Shown here piece after piece: positions 32,669-44,595 of a DNA stretch of 64,000 nt. Position numbers and translations under genes: made by a program. Each line of letters begins with the position of its first letter. The first letter of the stretch is position 1. The stretch comes from Phycomyces nitens. Its lineage: Eukaryota > Mucoromycota > Mucoromycetes > Mucorales > Phycomycetaceae. The stretch is taken from contig JAHRBC010000001.1 of the NCBI GenBank assembly GCA_022702545.1, forward strand, positions 8,928,001-8,992,000. Direction: 5' to 3'. The notes beneath the pieces are model-generated. The model made no database searches and was not told the origin of the DNA. It was given only the letters and a program-made list of their open reading frames with translations.

Positions 32669-35600
32669 TTGTAAAATAAAGAAGAAGAAGAAGAAGAAGT
32701 GAAAGAGAAGTTACGCCACCGGTATTTACATCCACTGAAAACATAAAGCAATTTTTATCTGTGCTCAAGTATCGGCACAAGCGGGCATAGAGAGGAAACG
32801 TGAGAAACTTGGTCTGATGACATCTGCTGATTGGCAAGTACCAGCAGTGCCCGTGTGGATGACTCCGATATTGTGCTTTTCTTACAACACATCTTGACCA
32901 TCTTGACCATCCTCTCCTCAAGGCCTCGATACTCTTGGACATTTAGGCTAGTTGCTGGGGCAGATTTGCAGATATCTCTCTGAATTTATCAATCGAGTCA
33001 CATGATAAAAATGATTACCCCCATATCAAAAACTAAAGCGAGAGATGGGACAATGATGGGACAGTGCAACGTTCCCTCTACGTCATAAAGATAAACCAGC
33101 ACGTTTTTTTTATAGGTGTCCAGCACTCTGCTGCAATCGATCTGCATCTATGGTGGTCAGTACGCAGATCACAGTTGGTCAAGATGTGATCTATCCAAGG
33201 AAACGTGCAAGCAATTATTGACAAGAGTTATTGTGCACTATCAATATAAACAGCCCCCAAAGGCAGTGTAACTGTGTGACTCGGCAGTAGTTTGCCTCAG
33301 AATAGATGTAGATTACTCGCCAAATTTACCGACTTCCGCAAGAGATTTCATGAAACAATCAAACAATCAAGCCATTTTCGTGGGTACTCTCAAAGAATCG
33401 CCAAAATGAACACCCAATTCTCCTTTGTACTCATGAGCAATGAAATTGGACAGCATCAAATAATCAACGTGCCAGAATCCAATTTAACTTGTCTGTGGAT
33501 ATTCCCACCATTTTCCATGCAGAATTTAATCTTGTGTCTTTTATGTATCTATTGAAATCAGCGCACTGGGCACCCTTTTTACTTGATAAAGCAAGCAAAC
33601 CAAAAAAAACTATAATTCTTTAGAGTATCAATCAAAGAAAAATGCTCTCGGAAACTATATATTTTTTTGATTAATTATTACTCTTTTGTTTTGATTATAG
33701 ATGGGGCATGTCAGTATCTACAAAAAAGCAAAACGGAAATCTAATGAACCTTGTTTGGCCATATTGCTCAGTATAAAATGTGCAAAGAGACTTATATTCC
33801 AAACTTGTATGATTATCAACCTCGAGGCCTTTAGATCTGTCATCTTCCACCATTTACATTTCCAACCAGATCTCCACCAATCTGTCTCGAGGGTAATTGT
33901 CTGGTGAGGTTGAACCAAAGGCTCTCCATTTTCCATTTTGTTGCCGAATAGTCAACTCTGTATCACATAGATTGGGAGCCTTCATTAGGCTTGTATCATT
34001 ATCGATTTAAACGGCCTGGCTGTCCTTTTGTGTTTCACAACTTCATTAACCGTCCAGTGTTGATTATCATCATCTATTTCACGCGGTAATCTTGCTTCAT
34101 CACTCTTCCTGACAGTTCGCGTCATGGGCATTCTTTGTCTTGATATCCCCCAAACAGCAAGGTGGCAATGGGCTCAATGTCAAGCCAACCCTTGAGATTG
34201 TGGACCAAGAGAGTGCCACTAGCAATAATTATATATATATATATTAATATATTAATATATATATATATTATATAGACATAATATACTTGAATTGTCACTT
34301 TTTTTTGTTACAGCACAAGATAAGCACAACATGTTTATTTCTCACATAATTTATGGTTATCCAATGTAAATAATCTCTACTCGACAAAACAATCATAAAA
34401 TCCTAATTGCACCAGAATTCGTCCCTCTCGACCAGAAACAAATATCTTAAAGGACCTGAATATCCCTATTAGACCAATAGTTTAGTGAGCAAAATAAGAT
34501 TAATCGTATTATCTACAAGGTTAAAGGAAAAAAAAAGGTTATTTTGATATCAAATATGACAAAATAGAAACTCTTGTGGTCTATCATGTAATAAAGCATA
34601 TGATAATTTTTTTTTACAAGTTCTCAGAACCCACAAGATTTTGTACTTTATAAAATGCTATTATTATTTGTGGAGTATATATCTATCAAATCAAACAGTC
34701 TATTTTGATATTCACAGCAAATGATTAGGATGCTAAAGCCACATTTGATTGCTGAATCCTATTTTGTACCGAGTCTGGAATTCCCTCTTGTTCTTTGAAC
34801 TGGCATGGAAATCAATTGTTCTCAAAATACTCGAGGCTCTTGATGTCATACTCTGGTTGCAAATGGCAATCATGTTGATATTGACAGTTGTGCTGCAAAG
34901 TTTGATAGATTTAAGAAAACAAGGGTAGCAAGTGATCAAATTTAAAGTGCTCCAGGGTCCTCTTGGAATAAAGGGAATTTGGTGGTCGGGTTGTACTTTG
35001 GGATTATGAGGATGTATTGGTCAACTATTGGTTGGAATAGACCTTGAAGACCTAGCCCGACCATCAAGGCTACAACATATTGATTGAAATGAAAGTGGGC
35101 TTGGATATTTTTTTGTTTTTGTTTTTTATTTTGGTCAAATTATTCTTGATTCCAATCAAGCATCTCTTGGCAGGAAAAAAAATACATGTCAAGCACAAGA
35201 CAAACAACATCAGGAAAGACTGGATAATTATGTCAAAACATTCCAAAAGCCAAAAGTATAAACCTGTACCTGTCCTAGGACAAAAAAAACCGGAATAATA
35301 TATTTTTTAAAAAAAAAGTGCCCAAATAGTACAACTAATTATTCCTGTGGTTTTACAGAGTAAATATATCAAGGCAAGATAATCTACATTTTTTTTGTAC
35401 TAGAAAAATCAGAACGTTTTACTAAATCCACTAGCAAAATATGTCATTCCCACATCAGCCTATCCAATCCAGCAAGTGTTTTTGTGGATTATTTTGTACG
35501 TTATCAATCATGGTTCCAGCAAGTTTTCAAGTATATCAATCAAACAAGATTAAACAGTTGTTGAATACTTGTGGCAGCAAGGCATACCAAGCAGTACAGA

Positions 35601-37063
35601 ACAAGAAAATATTTTGAGACAAAACGAATTTGTTGTGGTATTGCAAGTTAGTTTATGTTGATTAAAGAGTGCCAAGTCAAGTGTTTAATGAATTTTGATA
35701 AAAAAGAAAACTATAGATAGCATATATGCCTTGGATGGTTGGGTCAGGATTTTACAGTGTAGGGTGATAAGCGGGGGTTATATATACGAGGCACTCGAGG
35801 CACTTTTAGATCTGCGATTTAAATACAGTCGGATAATATTCTTCCTATCTATAGCTGTGGTAGAGTGTTTACATGAATCAAACAAATAAATCAATGTTCA
35901 ACTAGCCAGAAAACGGTATATTCAAGCTTATAAACAGACATAATTAAACAGAGATATTATGAAGATATTCATACGAATACCACAGGGCAGAGTTTATACA
36001 CCATTACTTTTATATTTCAGTATTATCTCTATTTTATTATCATTCTTCCAAAAGACCAATAGTCTTGCGAAAAAATAGAGTCAATGTATTTGGCTTTATC
36101 AGTCTCAGGAGCTAGAATAAACAAAGATAAGAAACATATAGACATTGATGGCGTATTTATATTTTATTATTCCCTGAGTAATCAAACAACTAGTTGAAAT
36201 AAATGGTCAAAACATATACATATATATATATATCTTTTTTTTAAAAAAAATGTCTATTAGAAAGCGTCGATACTTGCTTGGATTGATAAAGCAGACTGTC
36301 CGGTTTTCTTGGTTACAAACAAAAGAGACACAAATAGAGATCAAGGAAGAATACAGACTATTTGAAAACTCTGTAGGTGGGACCTAAAAGACAAGAGTTA
36401 TGGAAGAGTCCGAAAAAAAATAATCGGAATTAATGGTACATATATTTTCCTTTGCTGTATCCTTACCATTTTGTAACTCTTGGAGGCAATAGAATAAGGA
36501 TTTCTTGTTTTGCATGTATTTCCAGGATGATCTGGTGCCATTTGCACTCAATATCTGTTGATATTATAGAAATTCAAAACCTATCTTACAAGGTCAAAGT
36601 GGATTCTGAATTTCTTATCAGAGCAATGATAATGATACTAGTAAACTTTTTAACAAGTACGGATTCTACAGGTCGACACAAATGGTATACACGAATGAAA
36701 AATGGACCAATGTTTGCAATTATGCCTGTAAAAGCAAATATTACTAGTTATATATGGCCTATAGAAAGAGAATAAAAATAAAAAAACCATCACGGAACCC
36801 AAAGGCACCTTGAAATAAAATGAAACCAAGATTACACAAGAAATCATTGCGCAATATGGCGCAAGCTTTCGTTTACCTCTAAAATCAGGCTATTTAAGCA
36901 TTCCGTGTAACGAGTCTCTTACAATAGCTATAATTCGATAGCCGTAATGTTTAAAGGTGGGAATTCTTTCAGACTACAAAGTAAATACACGTCTATATAA
37001 GCAATCTTTTTTTTTCTCCCTCATTTATAGCTTACTATTCTTGCTCCTAATATATTGTTCAGC
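32669..37063. other. About 4.4 kb without a supported gene
   Basis: Mostly AT-rich DNA with short frames. The first 280 bp may hold 5' exon sequence of the GATA gene. A TA-rich tract (TATATATATATATTAATATA-type) is at 34225-34276. Weakly coding-like but broken minus-strand sequence lies at 33700-34170 and plus-strand sequence at 36440-36780; both may be old transposon debris, but no motif is firm. No RNA gene was recognised. Confidence 0.35.
36994..37000 (+). promoter_or_regulatory. TATA-like box of the YeiH-like gene
   Basis: TATATAA lies about 65 bp upstream of the start codon at 37064 and is followed by a pyrimidine-rich tract, a usual fungal promoter layout. Confidence 0.4.
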
Positions 37064-38642
37064 ATGGAGTCCTCCAAGCCAAAAACCCCTTCCGCCAAGC
37101 AATCTCCTTCCTATCAAAATAATTCAGACCTTCAAGAGACTTCTGAAAAGGCATCGGGCCATATCACTTTCTACCGCGTCCTTTCATGGCTGATGTGGTG
37201 GAATTCAGATGAATGGTGGCCATGTTGGATCGGCTTGATATTCTTTGGCTGCGTCGTGAGTGCCGTGAAACATGATATCCCTGAACCAAAGTTCTTGCCC
37301 TGGGCGACAAACCCATTCTCAACATTTGCCACCGTGGGAAATTACGGTCTTTTGGTGTTATTCTTTGCCATGGGGTTAATTATTTGGCTTGCAATGGCAT
37401 CTGTCAATACCAAATCCTGGCGACTTTACCCTATAGGATATCTAGTCGTCTTCTTTATATCTCTAGTCAGCAAAATGTTGGCCAGCAATGGTATGTGTTT
37501 CTAGGCAACCAAGTATCCCACAAAAACTAACTCTATAATCTCTAGTCACTCTCCACAAGGCCAGCATTGGAGATTCCATCTGGGCCATTATTCTCGGCTG
37601 TATTCTCCGCAACCTATTGAGTATCAACAAAGACTCAATTACCCTTCCACCTTGGCTCAAGGTTGCTCAGCAGACAGAGTTTTATATTGCTACCAGTCTT
37701 GTCCTGCTGTGTATCGACATTAGTGTCCTCAGACCTCTTGCCCCTCGAGCCTTGTTTGTAAGCTGGATCGATACCCCTCTTCTCTTCATGGGTTTGGCTT
37801 TTGTCGGCTGGCGCTTCCTTCGCATCGATCTCCAGACCGCGATCATTATGTCTGGAGCAACATTTATCTGTGGTTCATCAGCAGCAATTGCGCTTGGTGC
37901 AAGTATGGGTGCTCCCCAAAAGTCTGAACTTCCAATTGCCATCATCTCAATCTTTACTATCCCAAGTATCATTGCCCTGCCATACGTTGCCAAGGACCTT
38001 GGATTCTCGGCCACCGTGAGTGGTGCCTGGTTTGGTGGTTGCGTTGACTCGACAGGTGCAGTACTGGCGTCTGCCAGTATATACGGCGACAAGGAAGCAG
38101 TCGACACATCGGCTGTAGTCAAAATGATACAGAATGTCCTGATTGGTCCCTTGTCGGTTCTTATGGCCTGGGGCTGGTCTCACCATGAGTTACGCATGGC
38201 GTACAGAGCCAACGAAGAAGAGATGATGCATGCAATAACTGACAGTGGTAGCAGCTCATCAGCCGAGGAAAGTGTCGATGGAGCGGGTGCCGAGCGACCT
38301 GTGGCTCCTAAACCTGTAATATCATCTCAAGACAAGGCATGGGTCCTTCTCTGGAAACGTTTTCCAAAGTTTGTTCTCGGGTTCATCCTGACTGCAGTCC
38401 TCTTTAACACGACTGTTGACGGAGACCCACAGCTCCGTTCAAATATCAATACCTTTTGCTTTTATGTCTCTGAATGGTTCTCAACCCTGTCATTCGTTAG
38501 CATTGGACTGGGGCTTCACTTGGACGACGTCCGCCAGAATATCCGCAATCTGGGCAAACTATGCACCCTGTACATAATGGCACAGATGGTGGATATTGTT
38601 GTGACAGGAGTGCTGGCATGGACCGCGTTTACCTATCTCTAG
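37064..38642 (+). CDS. YeiH/UPF0324-like membrane protein
   Basis: Exons 37064-37490 and 37546-38642 give 507 residues. About ten or more hydrophobic helices are visible. Family-type motifs are GDSIWAIILGCILRNLL, GATFICGSSAAIALGASMG (family pattern SICGxSA near the pore) and WFGGCVDSTGAVLASA, where bacterial YeiH proteins have GGTIHDxAQV. The bacterial family is predicted to export small anions such as sulfate or sulfonates; the eukaryotic function is unknown. The N-terminal 45 residues are polar and cytosolic in appearance. A Ser/Glu-rich loop (SSSSAEESVDGAG, about 390-405) separates the last helices. The single intron is 55 nt, GT-AG. The gene seems intact and expressed-looking (TATA box, clean frame), so it is not a recent bacterial contaminant. 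Confidence 0.78.
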
Positions 38643-38793
38643 TTTTTGTATATCTTTTCTGTATATTCCCTCCTTTTGTATTCCAATAATTTCATGTACA
38701 ATTTTACTAAACCGTCTTTTTTTTAAAAAAAATATTGGTATTGAATACGATTCTTATTATTATTTTTGCGTATAGAAAATAGAGAGTAGGATT

Positions 38794-40031
38794 CTAGGTC
38801 ACTGGTGTCAAAGGGGGAACAAAACACAAAACTCTTCCTTTCTCTATAGGTCTTGGCTGGTCTGCATACACAACAAACGGTGGGCAGATGCAAAACTCAA
38901 CCACACCTGCCGTCTGTCCATCTTCATCAACCATGAATTCCGGGTCAAATAATTGGGACTGCTCTTGGGTCTCTGCAGCAGTAATGTCTAGTTCTTGACC
39001 CTTCATCGCAAATCCAAGGAACATGGCTTGTTCGACGAGCATGCGCACCTTTGAGCCATAATACATCTTACCATCTGCCTTGTCCTGTTTATAGACAAAC
39101 GGATAGGCCTCGGACAGACCGCTATAGAGAAACTTCCAGTTGGAAAGGGTTGCCATATGAAGGGCCTTGCTTATGTCGGTATTGGGTTGGTTCTTTGATA
39201 CCATGACCATGGTAAGTTCCTGGCGAAGACGAATAGAAGAAGAAGGATCATGTATCTCAAAAAAGTCAAGAAGAGCATCATAATGTTTAGAGACACTAAG
39301 GCCAGGGAATTTGGTCAAGTTCATGTTCTGCACAAGCACATCCATGATAAACTTCTCGGTCAGCATCTTGATGCGCTGTGGCGGAAGAGGGTCTCCCATG
39401 CGCTCAATAGACTTGTGAAGATTGAGCCAGAATGTACGGAGGGCTCGTGTGGCCTGAGCATGATCGCCGTGCGTAACAAGGTCTGTGGCAAGCTCATCAA
39501 TGTTCTGCTTCAGTTGCTGCAGTCGAAGTCTAATAGACTCGGTGTCATCGTTTGTCGCACGCAGGGACCGCAAATGCTTATCGTAGTTTATTTCCAACTG
39601 TTTTCTTTCTTCTTGTCTCTGTGCAGTCTTGTCCTTGACTTTGGCGATAGTCTCATTTAGACGTTGGGTATCGAGAATGTAGCGTTCTTTCTCTGAATTG
39701 ACGTTCTTGAGAACCATTTGTTGCTGAGCCAGCCGAGCTTTGAGTTGGAGGACCTGGAGAGTATCTGGCGAAACGACAGGTGAGGTATCTTGGACGACAT
39801 TGGTTGGTGTTTTTGGGGCATCAGTAGATGTTGGAGTGACATTGAGGGGTGGATCGATGGGTGAATTCAATTCAGGGGTGATGGGGTCGCATGGCTGCTG
39901 AGGTGAGATGTGCAGCTCATCGAGACCTAGGTGACATTATTATACATGGACTATCCATAATGCTTAGGCAACTCGATAAGATAGTTACTTGTACTAGGTG
40001 TGAGGGCCTCGTCGACGGGATGATGGTCCAT
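38794..40031 (-). CDS. Coiled-coil protein of unknown function
   Basis: Exons 40031-39989 and 39926-38794 give 391 residues. The 62-nt intron is GT-AG in phase 1 and joins AST-S-LDEL. After a Thr/Pro-rich start, residues about 55-135 form a coiled coil (LQLKARLAQQQMVLKNV, then KDKTAQRQEERKQLEINYD and RLRLQQLKQNIDELA). A folded C-terminal half follows (ATRALRTFWLNLHKSIERM, LTKFPGLSVSKHYDAL and finally FCICPPFVVYA). I do not recognise the domain. Only 150 bp separate its stop from the stop of the convergent YeiH-like gene. Confidence 0.65.
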
Positions 40032-41459
40032 GAGAAAGAGAGTACGGGAGATGTGGATTCCAGAGAGTCAAGGAATCTAAATAAGGGTAACCGTGGCTTT
40101 GCTTCGGCCAAACCTTTTCTTGGGTAAGCTGTAGGGACAGCCAGCCCATTGGACTCTACTAAATTATAGCATTTTTTCCCTCTTACCAAGTATTGCGCTT
40201 CTTTAAATAGCCAATGGTAATTATTGTACTTTGTAATCTAATGGCTAATAAAAAGGTATTAATTGTGTTCAGGAACGATGACCAGACGGCCTAATCACAT
40301 CAACCAAGAGAAAAACACGTGTAGGCCTTTTTATTATTTTTATTATTATTACTATTATTTAGTGAGACAATAAAGAAGCCCATTGTCAATACAAGAACAG
40401 AGCAATTAAAGCCAGTTGTAATTAAGCCTTTCTTTTAAAGCTATAGATGTAAATATCGGTCGAGGTTCTTGGTGGTTTATACCAAACAGATTTTTATGGC
40501 CAAGTGTTTCCATGGCATAAATCCCAGGACATTCTAAGCCGGTGCTAGTTGAGTTTGTGGTAAAGACTATTATTACTAGGGAAATCTTGGCATTTCTATA
40601 GTGGAAACAGTGCCAAAGTGCGGTGTTTGGCTGGCTGGAGAATGGAAGCCCAGGTGGAGGTTGAATTAAGAAAGGGTGTGGCAGAGTATTGCACCAACCT
40701 TTATGTTTTGCAATATTGTCTTTGGAAAGCAACCCAGTTTTACGAGACCTGTACAATATTATTGTGCTATTTTGTGTAAAGATCTTTATTGTTTACCAAT
40801 GAGCTTTATCCCATGTCTCTATAACGATATTCAAAGCTTGGTGTAATTTCTTGAAACCCAAAAATAAATGTTTGGGTATCAGAATTGGAAGTTTTCCAGA
40901 AGATGTGCCATGAACAGTAGAGCTATTTTGCACTCAAGACCTTGTCCTACCATATTTCTTGGCATATTCATAAAAGCTGTGGGATATTATTGTCTCTTGC
41001 CCAATACTCGACGCAATGGCCATGTGGACACAAGATACAAGATACAAGATACAATAGCCATATTGTTCATTTGGAACAATTGGGGAATTAGACATTAAAC
41101 TGACATGCACTCTATTGAGGGCTTTTGGCTTTACAGTTGGCGCAACACTACAGTTTTTTCCGTTAGAATTTGTGTACTTGCACATCTTATTTTGCGCTCT
41201 CCAAGTCAAACAGTGAACTCCAGGGACGGACAAGAACAAAATACGGAGATACCAGAGAAAGATCGCTGACAGCACCATGCAATATCAGCCATGATTTGTA
41301 CACTTTCTCGACAATCTCCTCCAGCACAATGACCCACCATTGCTAGCCCCTCTCGGCCTCTCTCCTCTCACAAAAAGTATAGCTATGGGCAAAAAATTCC
41401 TATATAACGCCGCAACATCCCAGTTCGGTCGCTACATACAGCCACAAACACAGACACCC
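40032..41459. other. Intergenic, no gene seen
   Basis: AT-rich upstream region of the coiled-coil gene. A threefold ACAAGAT tandem repeat is at about 41033-41053. Other frames are short and unrecognised. Confidence 0.35.
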
Positions 41460-42674
41460 AATCTTCCTCATGCTGCGTGAAAGTGTTTCTGGGAACTTGG
41501 AATTCCTCACGATAGCCGTACAGTCTGATAGAAATCCGTGTGGGGACGATTTACTACCAGAGCCTTTGTCTTTTAAAAGACCATCAACTTCGTCGAAGAT
41601 GATCTTTGTGCTATTTTTTAGACAAAAAAGACACGCCAGAGCACGTTTTCATTACTTGCCCTCGGAAAAAGGCTCGTATGGAGTGTAGTCCTATCCAAAG
41701 TGTGTCCGCGCTGGTCGACAACACATACAAACACTCTTCTCACCACTTTGGAATACACTGACCCAACAATTCATAGACACATTCAAACTCTTGTTGTTGC
41801 GTCCACCTTGCACACAATCTGGCATGCTCACTGGACCTACGTTATGGATGACTCCTGAAAATGTGGGATTGGTGAAGAGGTAGACATTCTTAGATGTGGG
41901 GCGCTGTAATTCTCCGTTACCAGAAGTATCTGATAAGTCGGATTGCGTGCGTTTAAGTCTATGGGTGTTCTTTGGGCAGCGAGCACGCAGGTGTCCAGGT
42001 GTATTGCACCTCCAGTAGATGCGAGATTCTCGCTCAGCGCAGTCGGAAAAACGGTGTCCAGGCTTATGGCAAGAGCTACAGTGCAAAGGCATCTTGGACC
42101 AAGTGGCGTAGACATTTTGATCATTCCCAAAGGGAATAACATGAGATAAAGGTAACAGTATTGTTGGAGTAGGGTCATGTGGGGAGCGGATGAGAGCATA
42201 GGCTTGTCCACCAAACCATCCTCGTCAGAGACGCATTCTCACCTCAAGGCAAATGCCGTATTCATCAATATATTTACATATGTTCATCACTGTGCTTGAT
42301 CTACTCTGTATAGGAACTTTGGAGAGGAAGACTTTGGTCAACTCCACCTCAAATCCAAGAGAAGGAAAACCATATACACATGTCTCACCAACTGTGATGC
42401 CTTTGTTGGCATATTTCAAAACATCGTCTTTTGTTGTCATTACGATCTCCACGATTGTGCGTTTACCAATGTTACGAGATACCAATTCGACAGCTATCAT
42501 GTATGAAAAGTGCGATCGAACAGCATCCCTAAATTCTGAGTGATACATATTAGCAGTGGTGATGTCATACAACAAGGTGTGTAGCTCAATCTCCCGGCGC
42601 CAGATGGGATCAGCAATGATACCATGTTCATTAAAGCACTTTGCAAATGGTATCTGTGTCAACAATCCCAGCAA
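41460..42674 (-). pseudogene. Retroelement ORF1 (gag-like) with CCHC zinc knuckles, broken
   Basis: On the minus strand, 42674-42225 encodes the N-terminal domain (WRREIELHTLLYDITTANM, AVELVSRNIGKRTIVEI and TVGETCVYGFPS). After a frame change near 42220 come PLSHVIPFGNDQN and two zinc knuckles: CSSCHKPGHRFSDC and CNTPGHLRARC. This arrangement is the ORF1/gag of retroelements common in Mucoromycota. Frameshifts and stops make it non-functional; coding-like debris continues to about 41460. No reverse transcriptase is present. Its 5' end abuts a Tc1-type transposase fragment at 42690. Confidence 0.75.
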
Positions 42675-42945
42675 AAAGCGCGTGTCCGATATTTGGAGAG
42701 TGGGAGCTTGGACTCGTATTTTAATATTGATATGACGCCAAAGATCGTTGTTGTTTGTGCTCTTGTTTTAGGTGTCTCAACAATAGCCCTTTCTCCCTTT
42801 TTGGACCAAGCCATAGTCCTTTTCAAGTTGATATGAAATGCTGATTCATCAAGAAAGACACAGATATTTTCGAAATTCAAGGTAGTATTTGACCATATAA
42901 CTACCTATTCATATCTCTCTTGAACCTTTTCAGATGAGTTTCTCT
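42659..42945 (-). mobile_element. Fragment of the second Tc1/IS630-like transposase lineage
   Basis: The minus strand reads VFLDESAFHINLKRTMAWS then KKGERAIVETPKTRA and TTTIFGVIS. This is the LDE(S/A)xF...RxxAWSxxG...TTxIxGAIS block around the catalytic Asp of an IS630/Tc1-like group. Upstream EKVQERYE fits the preceding helix. It ends abruptly where the gag-like ORF1 begins, so one element cut the other. Confidence 0.7.
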
Positions 42946-43486
42946 CAGTGAAATGGATTAGGCTTTTTTGAAGGACAAAACACATTCACTTGGCATAAAT
43001 CTACACTTTTTCTTTTTGGCTCAATCGAAACTTCTAGTTGCCATCCCGTTTTCTTTTTTAAATAAAAGAAAATAAATAGGAGTGCCTATTAATAAAAGGT
43101 ATACAAATATCGTAAAACAAATAAAAAACAAAATTTATAAACGTAAATCAATTTTTCAATAAGTATATTCCACATTGTGGTATGAAGATATTACACCTCT
43201 CTTGGCTTCAAAACAATAAAGTTTCTACTGACGAAAGTAACCACGTGAAGGTGGAGGTGTTTCTACTTTCAAAAAATATATATGTCAAACTATTGTGATT
43301 ACGTTACGATTCAAGAAGGACAACCGCCTGGTCGTTTTACGCGATTAACAATGAAATGACAATGAACTAATAAAAAGAAACCCACTGATAAACGCGTGAA
43401 AAGGATTACACTTTTTCAGTGGTGTGTCTTGTGACTTGTTTTTAAGGTTCGCTTTTTAAATTTGTCGGTAAGAAACAAATTAAATC
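42946..43486. other. Intergenic, no gene seen
   Basis: AT-rich spacer up to the solo LTR; no motif recognised. Confidence 0.3.
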
Positions 43487-43881
43487 TGTGATGCTGTCCG
43501 GTCCGGTCACCCATTCAGTTCGATCTGGGCTGGAGGGGGGTTCCCAAGAACCGTGCACGACCCCATTTCACATTATAGTACTACCTTTGAAGCTATGGTC
43601 TTATTATCTCGATATCAGCCATTTTGAATAAAACAGATTCTTTTCCCGTCAAGTCTGTATTTGTCGCAGAGGAAATAGGTCGCTCTGGTCATCTATTATT
43701 GTCTGTGTCGTTTAGAGGACCTCTTTGATTACAATCTTCTGCTCTTTCCCAACAACTATCTCCTTTTGCCTCATCCCCACTCCCCTCTCAAATCCGTGCG
43801 TGTAACTTCTCTTCTACCTCGAATAACCCCTCGTTTACCTCGCATAGTATCAAAAGATCCGCCTATCATCCCAACATTACA
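43487..43881 (+). repeat. Ty3/gypsy LTR (family A)
   Basis: Starts TGTGATGCTGTCCGG and ends CCAACATTACA (395 bp). Homologous throughout to the minus-strand LTR at 13429-13820 (392 bp): shared TTGAATAAAACA, AAGTCTGTATTTGTCGCAG, AGGTCGCTCTGGTCA and GCCTCATCCCCA blocks. The bases flanking each side (AAATC and AAGCT) do not form a target duplication. Confidence 0.75.
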
Positions 43882-43895
43882 AAGCTATTAGGACC

Positions 43896-44010
43896 TGTGA
43901 TGTTGTCCGTGGCGGATCAACAGACAGCTCAGTCTGGTATGAAGAGGTTGTACTTGGAGTGTAAATTGGGTGTATTCGGTAGTTAGTAGTAGTATCAGCG
44001 ATCTTGAGGG
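43896..44010 (+). repeat. Truncated second family A LTR start
   Basis: Fourteen bases after the first LTR a second copy of the LTR start appears (TGTGATGTTGTCCGTGGCGG, then CAGACAGCTCAGTCTGGT) and fades after about 115 bp. The 14-bp spacer ends in GGACC, matching the bases just before the LTR at 13820. This suggests a two-LTR structure with almost the whole interior lost. Confidence 0.55.
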
Positions 44011-44595
44011 CACGACGTTTCTCTGGACACGACATCTTAAGCGGGTACAACGTTTCTTGATGGGGTATAGCACATTTAGGATGTTATGGTGTCTGGTCAT
44101 TGTTGTTGGATTTTATATTACAATATATACTTAATGGTACCAAAACACACCAAGTGTATAAACTACATTTAATATATCACTTGCACTATAAGTTAAAATC
44201 CTTTTTAAAGCATGTCATTTATAAAAGAAATGTTAAAGTCTTTGGGTCCAAATATATTTGTTAGACAGCAGACAGCAACTCCCAATTAAAAATGTCCAGT
44301 GAAATCAAAACGTCGTGTCCCTAATATTAGCGTACACACAATATATATTTTAGCCGACTTTGAACTTTCCTCTTTTCTTCACCTTTCTTAACTTTCATAC
44401 ATATTCTCATCAAATATTTCTTAACCAACGATCACTATTTCGTTATAAAATGCATAGTGTTTTAGCATTATATTTTATCAAACTGTTTCTTCAGTTGGTT
44501 TTTATTTTTATAATAAACAAAGAGTTACGTATCAAGCTGTCATAAGTTCCTGTTATTCCTCCAAATTCAGATAGCGCCTGGGAAGATATAAGTAG
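44011..44595. other. Intergenic, no gene seen
   Basis: AT-rich DNA between LTR debris and the following pseudogene. Confidence 0.3.

Noticed and set aside
33700..34170. Protein-like minus-strand segments in the 4.4-kb gene-free region
   Set aside because: Fragments change frame every few dozen bases and match no family motif; not enough to call a gene or transposon.
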